From: Clostridium sp. CAG:273
Lineage (GTDB): Bacteria > Bacillota > Clostridia > TANB77 > CAG-508
Length of the DNA stretch: 9,789 nucleotides
Assembly (NCBI GenBank): GCA_000438355.1
Contig: FR901524.1
Location: 1-9,789 of the forward strand
Reading direction: 5' to 3'
Every line of letters starts with the position of its first letter. The first letter of the stretch is position 1. Position numbers and translations under genes: made by a program. Below the pieces are notes generated by a model that saw nothing but the letters and a program-made list of their open reading frames with translations, was not told the origin of the DNA and made no database searches. This document shows, piece after piece, positions 1 to 6,796 of the stretch.

Positions 1-497
1 ATGCAGAAGTAACAATAAATGATAATAGTTCATATTACACAGGAGGCGGAAGTGGAAATACATATTTAAATAAAGGAGGACAAAGTACAACAGGAACTGT
101 ACATGGAGTATATGATATGAGCGGAGGAGCCGGTGAATATGTAGCAGCATATATAAATAATGGAAATAATAACTTAGCAAAATATGGACAAAACTTAGTA
201 AATGGAGATGCAAAGACGAAGAATGTTTATAAAAAAGCGAATTTAGATAGTTATGAATATAACTATAATCAAAATAAAGGAGTGTATGGAGATGCAGTGT
301 ACGAGACGAGCGTAAGTGGTAATGGAAGCACATCATGGCACGGTGATTGCTCTTTGTTTCATTATGGAAACTGGCCTTTCTTAAACCGAGGAGGTTATTA
401 CGAAAGTGATACGGGAGCAGGTGTATTCTGTTTTTACAACTACATTGGTGATGGCTACAGCTACTATTCATTCCGTCCAGTTTTAATTATACTTTAG
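1..497 (+). CDS. C-type-lectin/FGE-fold protein, 3' part (possible DGR target)
   Basis: The reading frame is open from the left edge (first whole codon at 3) to the TAG at 495-497, so this is the last ~164 residues of a larger protein. The ATG at 117 is an internal Met in the motif GVYDMSGGAGEYV, not a start. That motif and the C-terminal blocks (SWHGD, LNRGGYY, AGVF, YSFRPVL) match the pattern of formylglycine-generating-enzyme/C-type-lectin-fold domains, which are often found at the C-terminus of surface, pilin-like or phage proteins in Clostridia. The conserved RGG and FRPV blocks are separated by stretches rich in Tyr, Asn, Gly and Asp. No catalytic function can be assigned; a ligand-binding or display role is inferred. 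The N-terminus is outside the window, so any signal peptide or prepilin motif cannot be seen. Confidence 0.75.
   Translation, partial: AEVTINDNSSYYTGGGSGNTYLNKGGQSTTGTVHGVYDMSGGAGEYVAAYINNGNNNLAKYGQNLVNGDAKTKNVYKKANLDSYEYNYNQNKGVYGDAVYETSVSGNGSTSWHGDCSLFHYGNWPFLNRGGYYESDTGAGVFCFYNYIGDGYSYYSFRPVLIIL
333..497 (+). other. Putative DGR variable region
   Basis: The last ~54 codons of the lectin-fold gene differ in composition from what precedes them. By hand count about 15 of 37 pyrimidine-ending codons end in C, against about 10 of 50 in the visible upstream part. Between 438 and 470 there is a near-continuous run of TAC, AAC, TAC, ATT, GGT, GAT, GGC, TAC, AGC, TAC and TAT. Such codons are what adenine-directed mutagenesis of AAC/AAT template codons yields in diversity-generating retroelements, whose variable regions sit at the 3' end of lectin-fold genes just as here. 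No reverse transcriptase, Avd gene or template repeat is in the window, so the assignment is inference from position and codon pattern. Confidence 0.45.
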
Positions 498-505
498 AGT
501 ATAGT
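486..505 (+). repeat. Small hairpin at the lectin-fold gene stop codon
   Basis: TATACT (488-493) pairs with AGTATA (498-503) around a 4-nt TTAG loop that contains part of the stop codon. With one G:T pair the stem extends to 8 bp (486-505). It has no T-run, so it is not a terminator. Some DGR targets carry a short-stem, 4-nt-loop hairpin or cruciform just downstream of the variable region; the size and place fit that role, but chance is possible in such AT-rich DNA. Confidence 0.4.
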
Positions 506-531
506 AATTTTGTTCAATTATGCTCTAACTC

Positions 532-561
532 TTGTAATTACCTACACAAATGTGATATAGT
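532..561 (+). promoter_or_regulatory. Possible promoter of the WG-repeat gene
   Basis: TTGTAA (532-537) and TATAGT (556-561) are separated by 18 bp. Each box is a near match to the sigma-A consensus. The -10 box lies in the left arm of the terminator hairpin, so a transcript from here would start within the hairpin and would not form the full stem. This is the only plausible promoter found upstream of the gene at 618. Confidence 0.35.
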
Positions 562-592
562 ATAGCTATAAAAAGCTATACTATATTTTTTT
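555..592 (+). terminator. Rho-independent terminator
   Basis: A perfect 13-bp stem (555-567 with 574-586) encloses a 6-nt loop (ATAAAA) and runs into seven T residues (586-592). It ends transcription of the lectin-fold gene. It lies only 25 bp before the start of the WG-repeat gene, so that gene needs its own promoter here or read-through. Confidence 0.85.
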
Positions 593-617
593 AGTTTTAT
601 ATTTTAGGAGGAATAAA

Positions 618-2132
618 ATGAGTAGAGGAAGACGATATAGTGGAGAAGGCAAATTAAATATAAAAAAAGTTGTTGCAGTTTTAATAGCATTAGCTTTAAT
701 TGTAATAGTTGTAATATCTATTGCAAAACTTTTTGGAGGAAATAAAGTAGAAAGTAAAGTTGTTACAACAGAGTATTTTGCCGCATATTCAGAAGGAAAA
801 TGGGGAGTAATAGACTCTAAGGGAAAAGAAATAGTTAAACCTTCATATGATGAAGCAATTATAGTTCCAAACTCAAAAGAAGCAGTGTTTATATGCACAT
901 ATGATGTAAATTACAATACGAATGAATATAAAACAAAAGCAGTAAATGAAAAGGGAGAACAATTATTCACAGAATATGATGGAATTAGAGCAATTGAAAA
1001 TTATGATGTAAATAATAATTTGTGGTATGAAGATGATGTTTTAATAGTAACAAAAAATGGAAAATATGGATTAATAGATTTTAAAGGAAAAGTTTTAGCA
1101 AATTGTGATTATGATTCTATAACAGCTTTAAAAGGTGTTGAAAATACATTTGTTACAGTAAAAAACAGCAAAAAAGGTTTAATAGATAATATTGGTGCTA
1201 TTATTTCAGATAATAATTATAAAGATATAAAACCATTAACAGATAAGGCACAAGACGGATATATTTTAATAGATGAAAATGACAAATATGGTTTAGTAAA
1301 GCCAGATAAAACAGTAATTTTTGAAAATAGCTATCAAGATATAAAACAAATATATGGTGATAACAAATATGTTGTAAAACAAAATGGAAAATGGTCAGTA
1401 GCAGATAGGGATGGAAAATTATACTTAACAGGTGAGTTTGATAATATTTCATCAATTAATGGGGAAAATGTAATCGCTAAAAAAGGTAATAAATATGGAG
1501 TGTTATCAACAGAAGGAGATATAGTAATAAAATTTGAATATGATGATATGTCTTATACATATGAGAACAATTACATAGCAAAAAAAGATAATAAATATGG
1601 AATTATAAATGTAGATGGAACAACAAAGCTAGACTTTAAATATGATAGTTTAATATACAGACAAACAGAAGGATTTTTTGAAGGAAGCACAAATACTAGT
1701 GTAGATAATGATTTAATAGATAGAAATTTTGCAGTAAAATTAAGTGGCATTATTTCAGAAATAAATGATGAAAATGGTTACATGATAGTTAGGATAGATG
1801 GAGAATACAAGTATTACAATTTTAGATTTGAGGAAAAAACAAATATAGAATTATTAAAGAGTAATACATTGTTTTTAAGTAAGCAAAACGACAAATATGG
1901 TTTTGTAAACAAAGACGGAATAGTTATAGTAGACTATATTTACGATGATGCTACAGAGCAAAATAGATTTGGTTATTCAAGTGTAAAGAAAGATGGAAAA
2001 TGGGGAACAATAGACTCAAAAGGAAAAGAAGTTGTAAAGCCTCAATATACAATGGAAAATAATTCATTAATAGAGTTTATAGATGAATGGCATTTAGGAG
2101 AAGATTTAAACTTAAATTATTATACAAAATAG
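618..2132 (+). CDS. Membrane-anchored WG-repeat protein
   Basis: This 504-residue protein starts at an ATG preceded by AGGAGGA (606-612, 5-nt spacing). A short basic N-terminus is followed by one hydrophobic segment (about residues 17-38), with no clear cleavage site, so it is probably a membrane anchor with the rest outside. The remainder is a tandem array of WG repeats (G-K-W/Y-G-[LVI]-I-[DN]-x-x-G pattern): clear copies begin near residues 57, 142, 178, 215, 250, 284, 318, 417 and 453, with degenerate ones near 90 and 386. The first (60-77) and last (460-477) copies are almost identical, GKWG-IDSKGKE-VKP-Y. WG repeats form beta-rich binding scaffolds of mostly unknown ligand. The function is unknown; an envelope binding role is inferred. 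Confidence 0.85.
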   Translation: MSRGRRYSGEGKLNIKKVVAVLIALALIVIVVISIAKLFGGNKVESKVVTTEYFAAYSEGKWGVIDSKGKEIVKPSYDEAIIVPNSKEAVFICTYDVNYNTNEYKTKAVNEKGEQLFTEYDGIRAIENYDVNNNLWYEDDVLIVTKNGKYGLIDFKGKVLANCDYDSITALKGVENTFVTVKNSKKGLIDNIGAIISDNNYKDIKPLTDKAQDGYILIDENDKYGLVKPDKTVIFENSYQDIKQIYGDNKYVVKQNGKWSVADRDGKLYLTGEFDNISSINGENVIAKKGNKYGVLSTEGDIVIKFEYDDMSYTYENNYIAKKDNKYGIINVDGTTKLDFKYDSLIYRQTEGFFEGSTNTSVDNDLIDRNFAVKLSGIISEINDENGYMIVRIDGEYKYYNFRFEEKTNIELLKSNTLFLSKQNDKYGFVNKDGIVIVDYIYDDATEQNRFGYSSVKKDGKWGTIDSKGKEVVKPQYTMENNSLIEFIDEWHLGEDLNLNYYTK

Positions 2133-2222
2133 TATACAATAATATTATTATGAAAACAAAAAAGTAAGGTTTATAGGTATTGCCAAAAACCTAAATATAT
2201 ATAAGGAAAGTGAAAAAAAGCT

Positions 2223-3437
2223 TTGGAACTAAAGACGAGATATCAATATACGTACTTTATATATCCATATGTAATTGAAGAAAAAAATTATAGCAAATAT
2301 TTGCTTAAGCTACTTAAAGATAAAAAATGTACAATGAAAAAGTTTGATATAGCTAAAGATTTATCGATATACCAAAATTTTTTACCCAATATACGAAAGT
2401 TTATGTTTTGGAGTTTTAATTATACTAAACAGCAGATGAGAGAGTTGGAGAGTTTAGATAATGAGTTAAAAGCAAATATTTTAAGTAAATATCCTTGTAC
2501 AATGTTTGATTATAATATAAAGCAAAATGTACAAGGAAAAGTTCAAAATGAAGATGGAATATATTTTGACATTACAAAAGTAGAGTTAATTTGTTTTAAT
2601 ACAGGAATATGTTTTTTATTATTTAAAACAATAATAGATGGTGAAAATAACAAATTTTCAGATGTTGTAAATTTTAATTATAAATTTAGAGATATAACAT
2701 CAAAAGCAGATGAATTAAAGGAATTTGAGAATATAAAAATACAAACTAGTATTTTTAAAGATTCAAAAGATATAATAAAGTTTATTAAAGATATAACAGG
2801 AAATACAAGTTTAGCGGAAGATTTAAACATTGACCAAGAAAGATTTATAACATATTCATATGCGTGTATTTCACAAGAAGATTGGAATGATAATGTAGAA
2901 ATAAAAACTATTGAAAAGTTATTTTTTAAATTTTTTAAAGTATTACCAGCTCATAAAGAATTAAATGACATAATAACAGAAGATTATTTTAATAAACCTC
3001 CAAATTCTAAATACATTAAATATGGGTTTTCAAATGTAGGAACAGCTTTACTTACGTCAGATATAGCTGTAGATAATTATACAAAATTGCCTTTTAGATT
3101 TGAGAATGAACAATTATATTTGTATATATTGTGTTTATATAAAAAGTTTTATTTGGCAAAAGTAAATTATGAATTAGATAGAAAAGATTGTCAGCAGGAA
3201 TTTTTTAGTTTTACTAAAAACTTTTTAATAGAAGAAGTTTCAAATGATGAAACAGAAAGCTGTTTGGAGAAAAATTGGAGTGAAAAGCTAGACATAGACA
3301 GGATTTTTAATAAAATTAAAAATAAATATGACATGTTGTATAAAAGTACTAATGTAGAAAAAACAAAAATAAAACAAAATATAATAATACTAATTTTAAT
3401 AGTAATAATGTTAACTATTTTATATGCACTTTTTTAA
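2223..3437 (+). CDS. Conserved-looking protein of unknown function, tail-anchored
   Basis: I do not recognise the family. The 404-residue protein has a mostly soluble, aromatic- and Lys-rich body and a single C-terminal hydrophobic segment (about residues 385-404) preceded by a charged, probably helical stretch (about 340-384). It should therefore be a tail-anchored membrane protein facing the cytoplasm. No signal peptide or catalytic motif is evident. The start is a TTG; an in-frame TGA at 2211 prevents any longer frame. The nearest ribosome binding site, AAGGA (2203-2207), is 15 nt away, longer than usual. A GTG at 2210 followed by an A7 run is in another frame and would join this frame only if one A were missing, so a short N-terminal sequence problem cannot be excluded. 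It follows the WG-repeat gene by 90 bp on the same strand and may be co-transcribed. Confidence 0.75.
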   Translation: MELKTRYQYTYFIYPYVIEEKNYSKYLLKLLKDKKCTMKKFDIAKDLSIYQNFLPNIRKFMFWSFNYTKQQMRELESLDNELKANILSKYPCTMFDYNIKQNVQGKVQNEDGIYFDITKVELICFNTGICFLLFKTIIDGENNKFSDVVNFNYKFRDITSKADELKEFENIKIQTSIFKDSKDIIKFIKDITGNTSLAEDLNIDQERFITYSYACISQEDWNDNVEIKTIEKLFFKFFKVLPAHKELNDIITEDYFNKPPNSKYIKYGFSNVGTALLTSDIAVDNYTKLPFRFENEQLYLYILCLYKKFYLAKVNYELDRKDCQQEFFSFTKNFLIEEVSNDETESCLEKNWSEKLDIDRIFNKIKNKYDMLYKSTNVEKTKIKQNIIILILIVIMLTILYALF

Positions 3438-3464
3438 GCTAAAAATTGCTTAAAGGGTGCATAT
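3422..3464 (+). terminator. Long hairpin over the stop codon of the tail-anchored gene
   Basis: Bases 3422-3439 pair with 3448-3464 in 17 base pairs, two of them G:T, with a single bulged T at 3435 and an 8-nt loop (TAAAAATT). The stop codon (3435-3437) is inside the left arm. There is no T-run after it, so it is a weak terminator at best, or an RNA 3'-end/processing structure between this gene and acpS. Confidence 0.5.
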
Positions 3465-3525
3465 TTAATAATAAAGATGATGTTAAGTGTTAGTTTTAGT
3501 GATACAAGAAAGGGATAAACTTTGT

Positions 3526-3912
3526 ATGATAATTAAAACAGGAATTGATATAATAGAAGTACCTAGAATACAAGAAGCAATAGAAAAATATGGGGAATTA
3601 TTTTTAAATAAGATTTTTGACAAATCAGAGGTAGAATATTGTAAAAATACAGGAAAAATGGAATATCAACATTATGCTGCAAGATTTGCAGCAAAAGAAG
3701 CAGTATTTAAGGCAATTTCTAACTTAATAGATTATGAGAAACAAGATATTTGGAAAAATATAGTTATAAAAAATGATATAAAAGGTAGACCTTTTGTAGA
3801 GTTTTATGGGTCAATAGAATTTTTGAATATGGAAGTAATAAGTATGGATTTAAGTATATCACATATTAAAGATTATGCTATAGCAAATTTTGTAATGTTA
3901 ATAAATGAATAA
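3526..3912 (+). CDS. acpS: Holo-[acyl-carrier-protein] synthase
   Basis: AcpS transfers 4'-phosphopantetheine from coenzyme A to the conserved Ser of acyl carrier protein, activating it for fatty acid synthesis in the cytoplasm. From the ATG at 3526 the protein has 128 residues, the usual length. It shows TGIDIIE with Asp8, and RFAAKEAVFKA with Lys57/Glu58; Asp8 and Glu58 are the Mg2+-binding positions, and they carry the same numbers as in Bacillus AcpS. The C-terminal block SISHIKDYAIA is also typical. A longer frame from a GTG at 3487 was rejected: it adds 13 unrelated residues, whereas the ATG has AAAGGG 11 nt upstream and gives the family's normal N-terminus. It is followed 69 bp later by the tatD-like gene. 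Confidence 0.93.
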   Translation: MIIKTGIDIIEVPRIQEAIEKYGELFLNKIFDKSEVEYCKNTGKMEYQHYAARFAAKEAVFKAISNLIDYEKQDIWKNIVIKNDIKGRPFVEFYGSIEFLNMEVISMDLSISHIKDYAIANFVMLINE

Positions 3913-3981
3913 ATTGTGAAAATAAATGCTTAAATTACGAGAAAAATGTGGAAAACTAATTTAATTAAAAGAGGTATAAAA

Positions 3982-4770
3982 ATGAGTTTTTTTGAGCAAC
4001 ATGCACATTATAATGACGAGAAATTTAATGAAGACAGAGAAGAGGTTATACAGAAAGTATATAACTCTGGAGTAACAGGAATTGTAAATGCTGGTTATAG
4101 TGTAGAAAGTTCTATGCAAGCTATAAAATTAGCAGAGAAATATAGTTTTATTTATGCAACTTGTGGAGTTTCGCCAAACGATATTCCAGAGAGCAAAGAA
4201 GAAATTGATACTCAATTAAAAGAAATAAAAAAGTTTGCTAAAAGTAGAAAAAAAGTAATAGCTATTGGTGAGATAGGATTAGATTATTATTGGAATAAGG
4301 AAAACAAAGAACTTCAAAAATATGCATTTATAGAGCAAATAAAAATTGCAAATGAAATAAATTTACCAATTGTAATACACACTAGAGAAGCAGTAGATGA
4401 TACATTAAACATTTTAAGAAATATAGAAAATGTTGTAAAACCAGGAGTATTTCATTGCTGTCCATTAAATAGAGAATTAGTAAAACAAGCATTAGAATTA
4501 GGTTTTTTTATATCTTTAGCAGGAGTTATAACATTTAAAAATTCAAAAAATGCAAATGAGATAATAGAAATGATACCAAATGATAGAATATTAATAGAAA
4601 CAGACAGTCCATATTTATCGCCAGAACCTAATAGAGGAAAAAGAAACGACTCAAGAAATTTAGTTTATATTGCAGAAAAAATAGCAAATGTAAAAAATAT
4701 TTCTATAGAAGAAGTGCAAAAAATAACTTTAGAAAATGCAGAAAAGTTGTATAATATAAAGATATTTTAA
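3982..4770 (+). CDS. tatD: TatD-family metal-dependent hydrolase
   Basis: TatD proteins are cytoplasmic amidohydrolase-fold enzymes, and characterised members act as metal-dependent DNases. The 262-residue length is normal. Metal and active-site positions are all present: His7 and His9 (QHAHY), Glu97 (IGEIGLDYYW), His133 (VIHTREA), His158 (FHCC) and Asp208 (IETDSPYLSPEP). Two blocks differ from the common form: GVSPND where most members have a GxHPH motif, and FHCCPLN where FHCFSG is usual; these do not remove predicted metal ligands and look like a subfamily trait. The start at 3982 has GAGG 7 nt upstream; the in-frame ATG at 3946 adds 12 residues without homology or a ribosome binding site and was rejected. 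It probably shares a transcript with acpS. Confidence 0.92.
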   Translation: MSFFEQHAHYNDEKFNEDREEVIQKVYNSGVTGIVNAGYSVESSMQAIKLAEKYSFIYATCGVSPNDIPESKEEIDTQLKEIKKFAKSRKKVIAIGEIGLDYYWNKENKELQKYAFIEQIKIANEINLPIVIHTREAVDDTLNILRNIENVVKPGVFHCCPLNRELVKQALELGFFISLAGVITFKNSKNANEIIEMIPNDRILIETDSPYLSPEPNRGKRNDSRNLVYIAEKIANVKNISIEEVQKITLENAEKLYNIKIF

Positions 4771-4817
4771 GAAATTAATAGATTTTAAAAATGAAAAATA
4801 GTATATGAAATTTATAA

Positions 4818-4844
4818 TAAGCCTAAGCTGTAAGCTTAGGCTTA
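4818..4844. terminator. Bidirectional-type hairpin between convergent genes
   Basis: A perfect 12-bp inverted repeat (4818-4829 with 4833-4844; core AAGCCTAAGC) has a 3-nt loop, or 11 bp with a 5-nt loop. It lies between the ends of tatD (+) and htpX (-), 47 bp past the tatD stop. Neither side has a good T-run, but its position suggests it ends both transcripts. The rest of the 152-bp gap is AT-rich with nothing recognisable. Confidence 0.65.
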
Positions 4845-4922
4845 AATATAGTTTAGCGTTAATACAATATTAATATTACAAAATTTTTAAGAAATGCAAG
4901 AATTATATATATTATATGCAAT

Positions 4923-5819
4923 CTATTTTAAATTTCTAATTGCTTCAATTCTATCTTCTGTAGAAGGGTGTGTTGACCAGATATTGCTTTGCTTTTTCTT
5001 TTTTTCACCTTTAAATGGATTTACTATATACATATTTGCAGTTGCTTTGTTAGCAGTTTTTAATTCATCTGGGTCAGCAGAAATTTTTTCTAATGCAGAT
5101 ATTAACCCATCTGGATTTCTTGTAAGTTCTACCGCAGAGGCATCTGCCAAGTATTCTCTTCTTCTAGAAAGTGCTAGTTTCATAAGGTTGCCGAAAATTG
5201 GAGCTAAAATTAAGCAGATTAATCCGATAATCATTAAAATGGGATTTCCACCTTTACTATCATTATCGTCTGAGCTTCCGCCACCCCAGAATAACATTCT
5301 AGATACAAAATCGGAAAGCATTACTATAAATCCAACCATTACAGTTACAACAGCAGATAATCTAATGTCATAATTTTTTATATGTGAAAGTTCATGTGCT
5401 ACAACACCTTCTAATTCGTAATAATCAAGTTTATTTAAAAGTCCTGTAGTTACGCAAATAACAGAATGCTTTGGATTTCTTCCAGTTGCAAATGCATTAG
5501 GTTGAGGGTCATCTACAACATATAATTTAGGTCTATATTGCAATCCAGATGAAACCATAAGTCCATCTAATATATCTATTAATTTAGCGTCCTCTTCTTC
5601 TGTAGCAGGCCTTGCATGGTTAAATGACAATATAATTTTATCACTATAATAGTAAGAACCCCATGCAGATAATATAGAAAAGGCTAGTGCAATTATAATT
5701 GAAGAGGTGCCTAAGTCAAAAGCCATACAAATATAATAAACAATTAGTGTAATTACAATGATAAAAATACTTATTATAACACCTGTTTTTATTTTATTTT
5801 TTGTTATATCTTCATACAT
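4923..5819 (-). CDS. htpX: HtpX-type membrane zinc metalloprotease (M48)
   Basis: HtpX degrades misfolded membrane proteins as part of membrane quality control. The 298-residue protein has two N-terminal membrane segments (about 11-33 and 39-58), the zinc motif HELSH (His142, Glu143, His146), the third ligand Glu222 in REYLADASA, and two more hydrophobic segments (about 155-177 and 193-215) flanking a Gly/Asp-rich loop. The end carries the typical STHPSTEDRI block. The ATG at 5819 has AAAGG 11 nt upstream (plus-strand 5831-5835). It is the second gene of a lemA-htpX pair, 62 bp after lemA, a common arrangement in Firmicutes and other bacteria; LemA is thought to act with this protease. Confidence 0.95.
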   Translation of the reverse strand: MYEDITKNKIKTGVIISIFIIVITLIVYYICMAFDLGTSSIIIALAFSILSAWGSYYYSDKIILSFNHARPATEEEDAKLIDILDGLMVSSGLQYRPKLYVVDDPQPNAFATGRNPKHSVICVTTGLLNKLDYYELEGVVAHELSHIKNYDIRLSAVVTVMVGFIVMLSDFVSRMLFWGGGSSDDNDSKGGNPILMIIGLICLILAPIFGNLMKLALSRRREYLADASAVELTRNPDGLISALEKISADPDELKTANKATANMYIVNPFKGEKKKKQSNIWSTHPSTEDRIEAIRNLK

Positions 5820-5844
5820 AATTAATCAATCCTTTAATAAAATT

Positions 5845-5876
5845 AATGCACAAAGAAGATTATTACTTTGTGCATT
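5845..5876 (-). repeat. Intercistronic hairpin between lemA and htpX
   Basis: A perfect 11-bp inverted repeat (AATGCACAAAG at 5845-5855 with CTTTGTGCATT at 5866-5876) with a 10-nt loop starts 5 nt after the lemA stop. On the minus strand it is followed by AATTTTATT, a poor T-run. It may act as a partial terminator or mRNA-stabilising stem that makes lemA expression exceed htpX. Confidence 0.6.
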
Positions 5877-5881
5877 GTGTT

Positions 5882-6433
5882 TTAAAAATCTACTTTTACA
5901 TTCTTTTTTGCTTCTTCGTTATCAACAACGAATAAATCTTCTGCTTTAAAGTGGAACATAGATGCAATAATATTTGATGGGAAAGTTTCTAATTTTGTGT
6001 TTAATCTAGTTACACTATCATTATAAAATTGTCTAGAATAAGCAATTTTATTTTCTGTTGCTGTTAACTCTGCTTGCAACTCAGAAAAGTTTTGATTTGC
6101 TTTTAAGTTAGGATAATTTTCTGAAACAGCCATAATAGTTTTTAAAGTTTCAGAAAGTTGATTGTCTAGACTAGCTTTTTCAGCAACTGTTTGTGCTTGT
6201 GACCAAGAACTTCTTAAGTCTGTAACTTTAGTTAAAACTTCTTTTTCATGTTCCATGTAACCCTTTACTGTTTCAACTAAGTTTGGAATTAAGTCAAATC
6301 TTCTTTGTAATTGTACATCAATTTGGCTCCAAGCATTTTTTACTCTTTGTCTTAAAGTAACTAAACTGTTGTACATAGCAATAACTGCAATAATTAAAAC
6401 AACGATAATGCCTAATATAATCCAAAGTGCCAT
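5882..6433 (-). CDS. lemA: LemA family protein
   Basis: This 183-residue protein has one N-terminal membrane segment (about residues 4-21) followed by a helical domain. The family's signature block is clear: NSLVTLRQRVKNAWSQIDVQ followed by QRRFDLIPNLVETVKGY (about 22-59); later LKANQNFSELQ and IAYSRQFYND are also typical. LemA proteins are membrane-tethered helical proteins of uncertain biochemical role, often encoded next to htpX. The ATG at 6433 has AGGAGGA 9 nt upstream (plus-strand 6443-6449), so the start is firm. It is the first gene of the lemA-htpX operon, transcribed from the promoter at 6466-6494. Confidence 0.95.
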   Translation of the reverse strand: MALWIILGIIVVLIIAVIAMYNSLVTLRQRVKNAWSQIDVQLQRRFDLIPNLVETVKGYMEHEKEVLTKVTDLRSSWSQAQTVAEKASLDNQLSETLKTIMAVSENYPNLKANQNFSELQAELTATENKIAYSRQFYNDSVTRLNTKLETFPSNIIASMFHFKAEDLFVVDNEEAKKNVKVDF

Positions 6434-6465
6434 AATAATTCATCCTCCTAATAAAATTTAAATTA

Positions 6466-6494
6466 ATCATAGCATATATGTATGATGTTTACAA
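6466..6494 (-). promoter_or_regulatory. Promoter of lemA-htpX
   Basis: Read on the minus strand, TTGTAA (6494-6489) and TATGAT (6471-6466) are 17 bp apart, the ideal sigma-A spacing. The start point would be near 6459, giving a ~25-nt leader that includes the AGGAGGA of lemA. Confidence 0.7.
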
Positions 6495-6680
6495 GATAAA
6501 AATGTGAATTTATTGTGTAATTTCAATTACTGGTTTTTAAATTATAAAGATGGTTATACATCTGGTACACTTAAAGATATTGTAAATGAAAATGCTGGAA
6601 TGGAAATTATACAATAAAGAGGAATAATAGTAATAAATGAAAAAGATGTAGTTTCTCTTAAATTAATTTATAAAAAATAG
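6486..6680 (+). pseudogene. Decayed 3' fragment of an unidentified gene
   Basis: One frame reads like coding sequence but has no start with a ribosome binding site and is broken. It includes NYWFLNYKDGYTSGTLKD then NENAGMEIIQ, stops at TAA 6615-6617, then continues in the same frame as RGIIVINEKDVVSLKLIYKK to TAG 6678-6680. One base change at 6615 would restore a continuous C-terminal end. The upstream part is cut by a TGA at 6483-6485, and its left end overlaps the lemA promoter. I cannot name the family. A chance open stretch is possible, since the pieces are only about 43 and 20 residues. Confidence 0.4.
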
Positions 6681-6695
6681 TAATATTTTAAGTAC

Positions 6696-6725
6696 AAGCC
6701 TCATATATTATTAATATAGGGGCTT
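6696..6725 (+). repeat. Imperfect hairpin downstream of the gene fragment
   Basis: AAGCCTC (6696-6702) pairs with GGGGCTT (6719-6725), one pair being G:T, and an ATAT/ATAT pair extends the stem past a one-base bulge. It lies 15 bp after the fragment's last stop and may be the fragment's former terminator, although a T-run is lacking. The remainder of the 6500-6797 gap shows no gene. Confidence 0.4.
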
Positions 6726-6770
6726 ATAAAGTTTAGCTAAATAGCCAATAATGCAAGATGCTTGTAAGAG

Positions 6771-6780
6771 TAACATGTTA
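6771..6780. promoter_or_regulatory. 10-bp palindrome upstream of the hydrolase promoter
   Basis: TAACATGTTA is a perfect palindrome centred about 21 bp before the -35 box at 6797. It could be a binding site for a dimeric regulator, but a single short palindrome in AT-rich DNA may be chance. Confidence 0.2.
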
Positions 6781-6796
6781 AGAAACTCCACAAAAT

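Noticed and set aside
117..497. Stand-alone 126-residue gene starting at the ATG at 117
   Set aside because: The frame is open to the left edge and the ATG is inside the conserved YDMSGG motif, with no ribosome binding site.
581..1455. Two minus-strand open frames (581-898 and 1201-1455)
   Set aside because: They are antisense to the clear WG-repeat gene and show low-complexity translations with no family features.
2140..2192. AT palindrome (2140-2151) and weak AGGTTT/AAACCT hairpin (2167-2192) between the WG and tail-anchored genes
   Set aside because: They are short, AT-dominated and without a T-run; not distinguishable from chance.
3487..3525. GTG-initiated N-terminal extension of acpS
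   Set aside because: The family starts at MIxxGID, and the ATG at 3526 has its own ribosome binding site.
4894..5949. Plus-strand open frames at 4894-5373 and 5758-5949
   Set aside because: They lie antisense to htpX and lemA, whose motifs are unmistakable.
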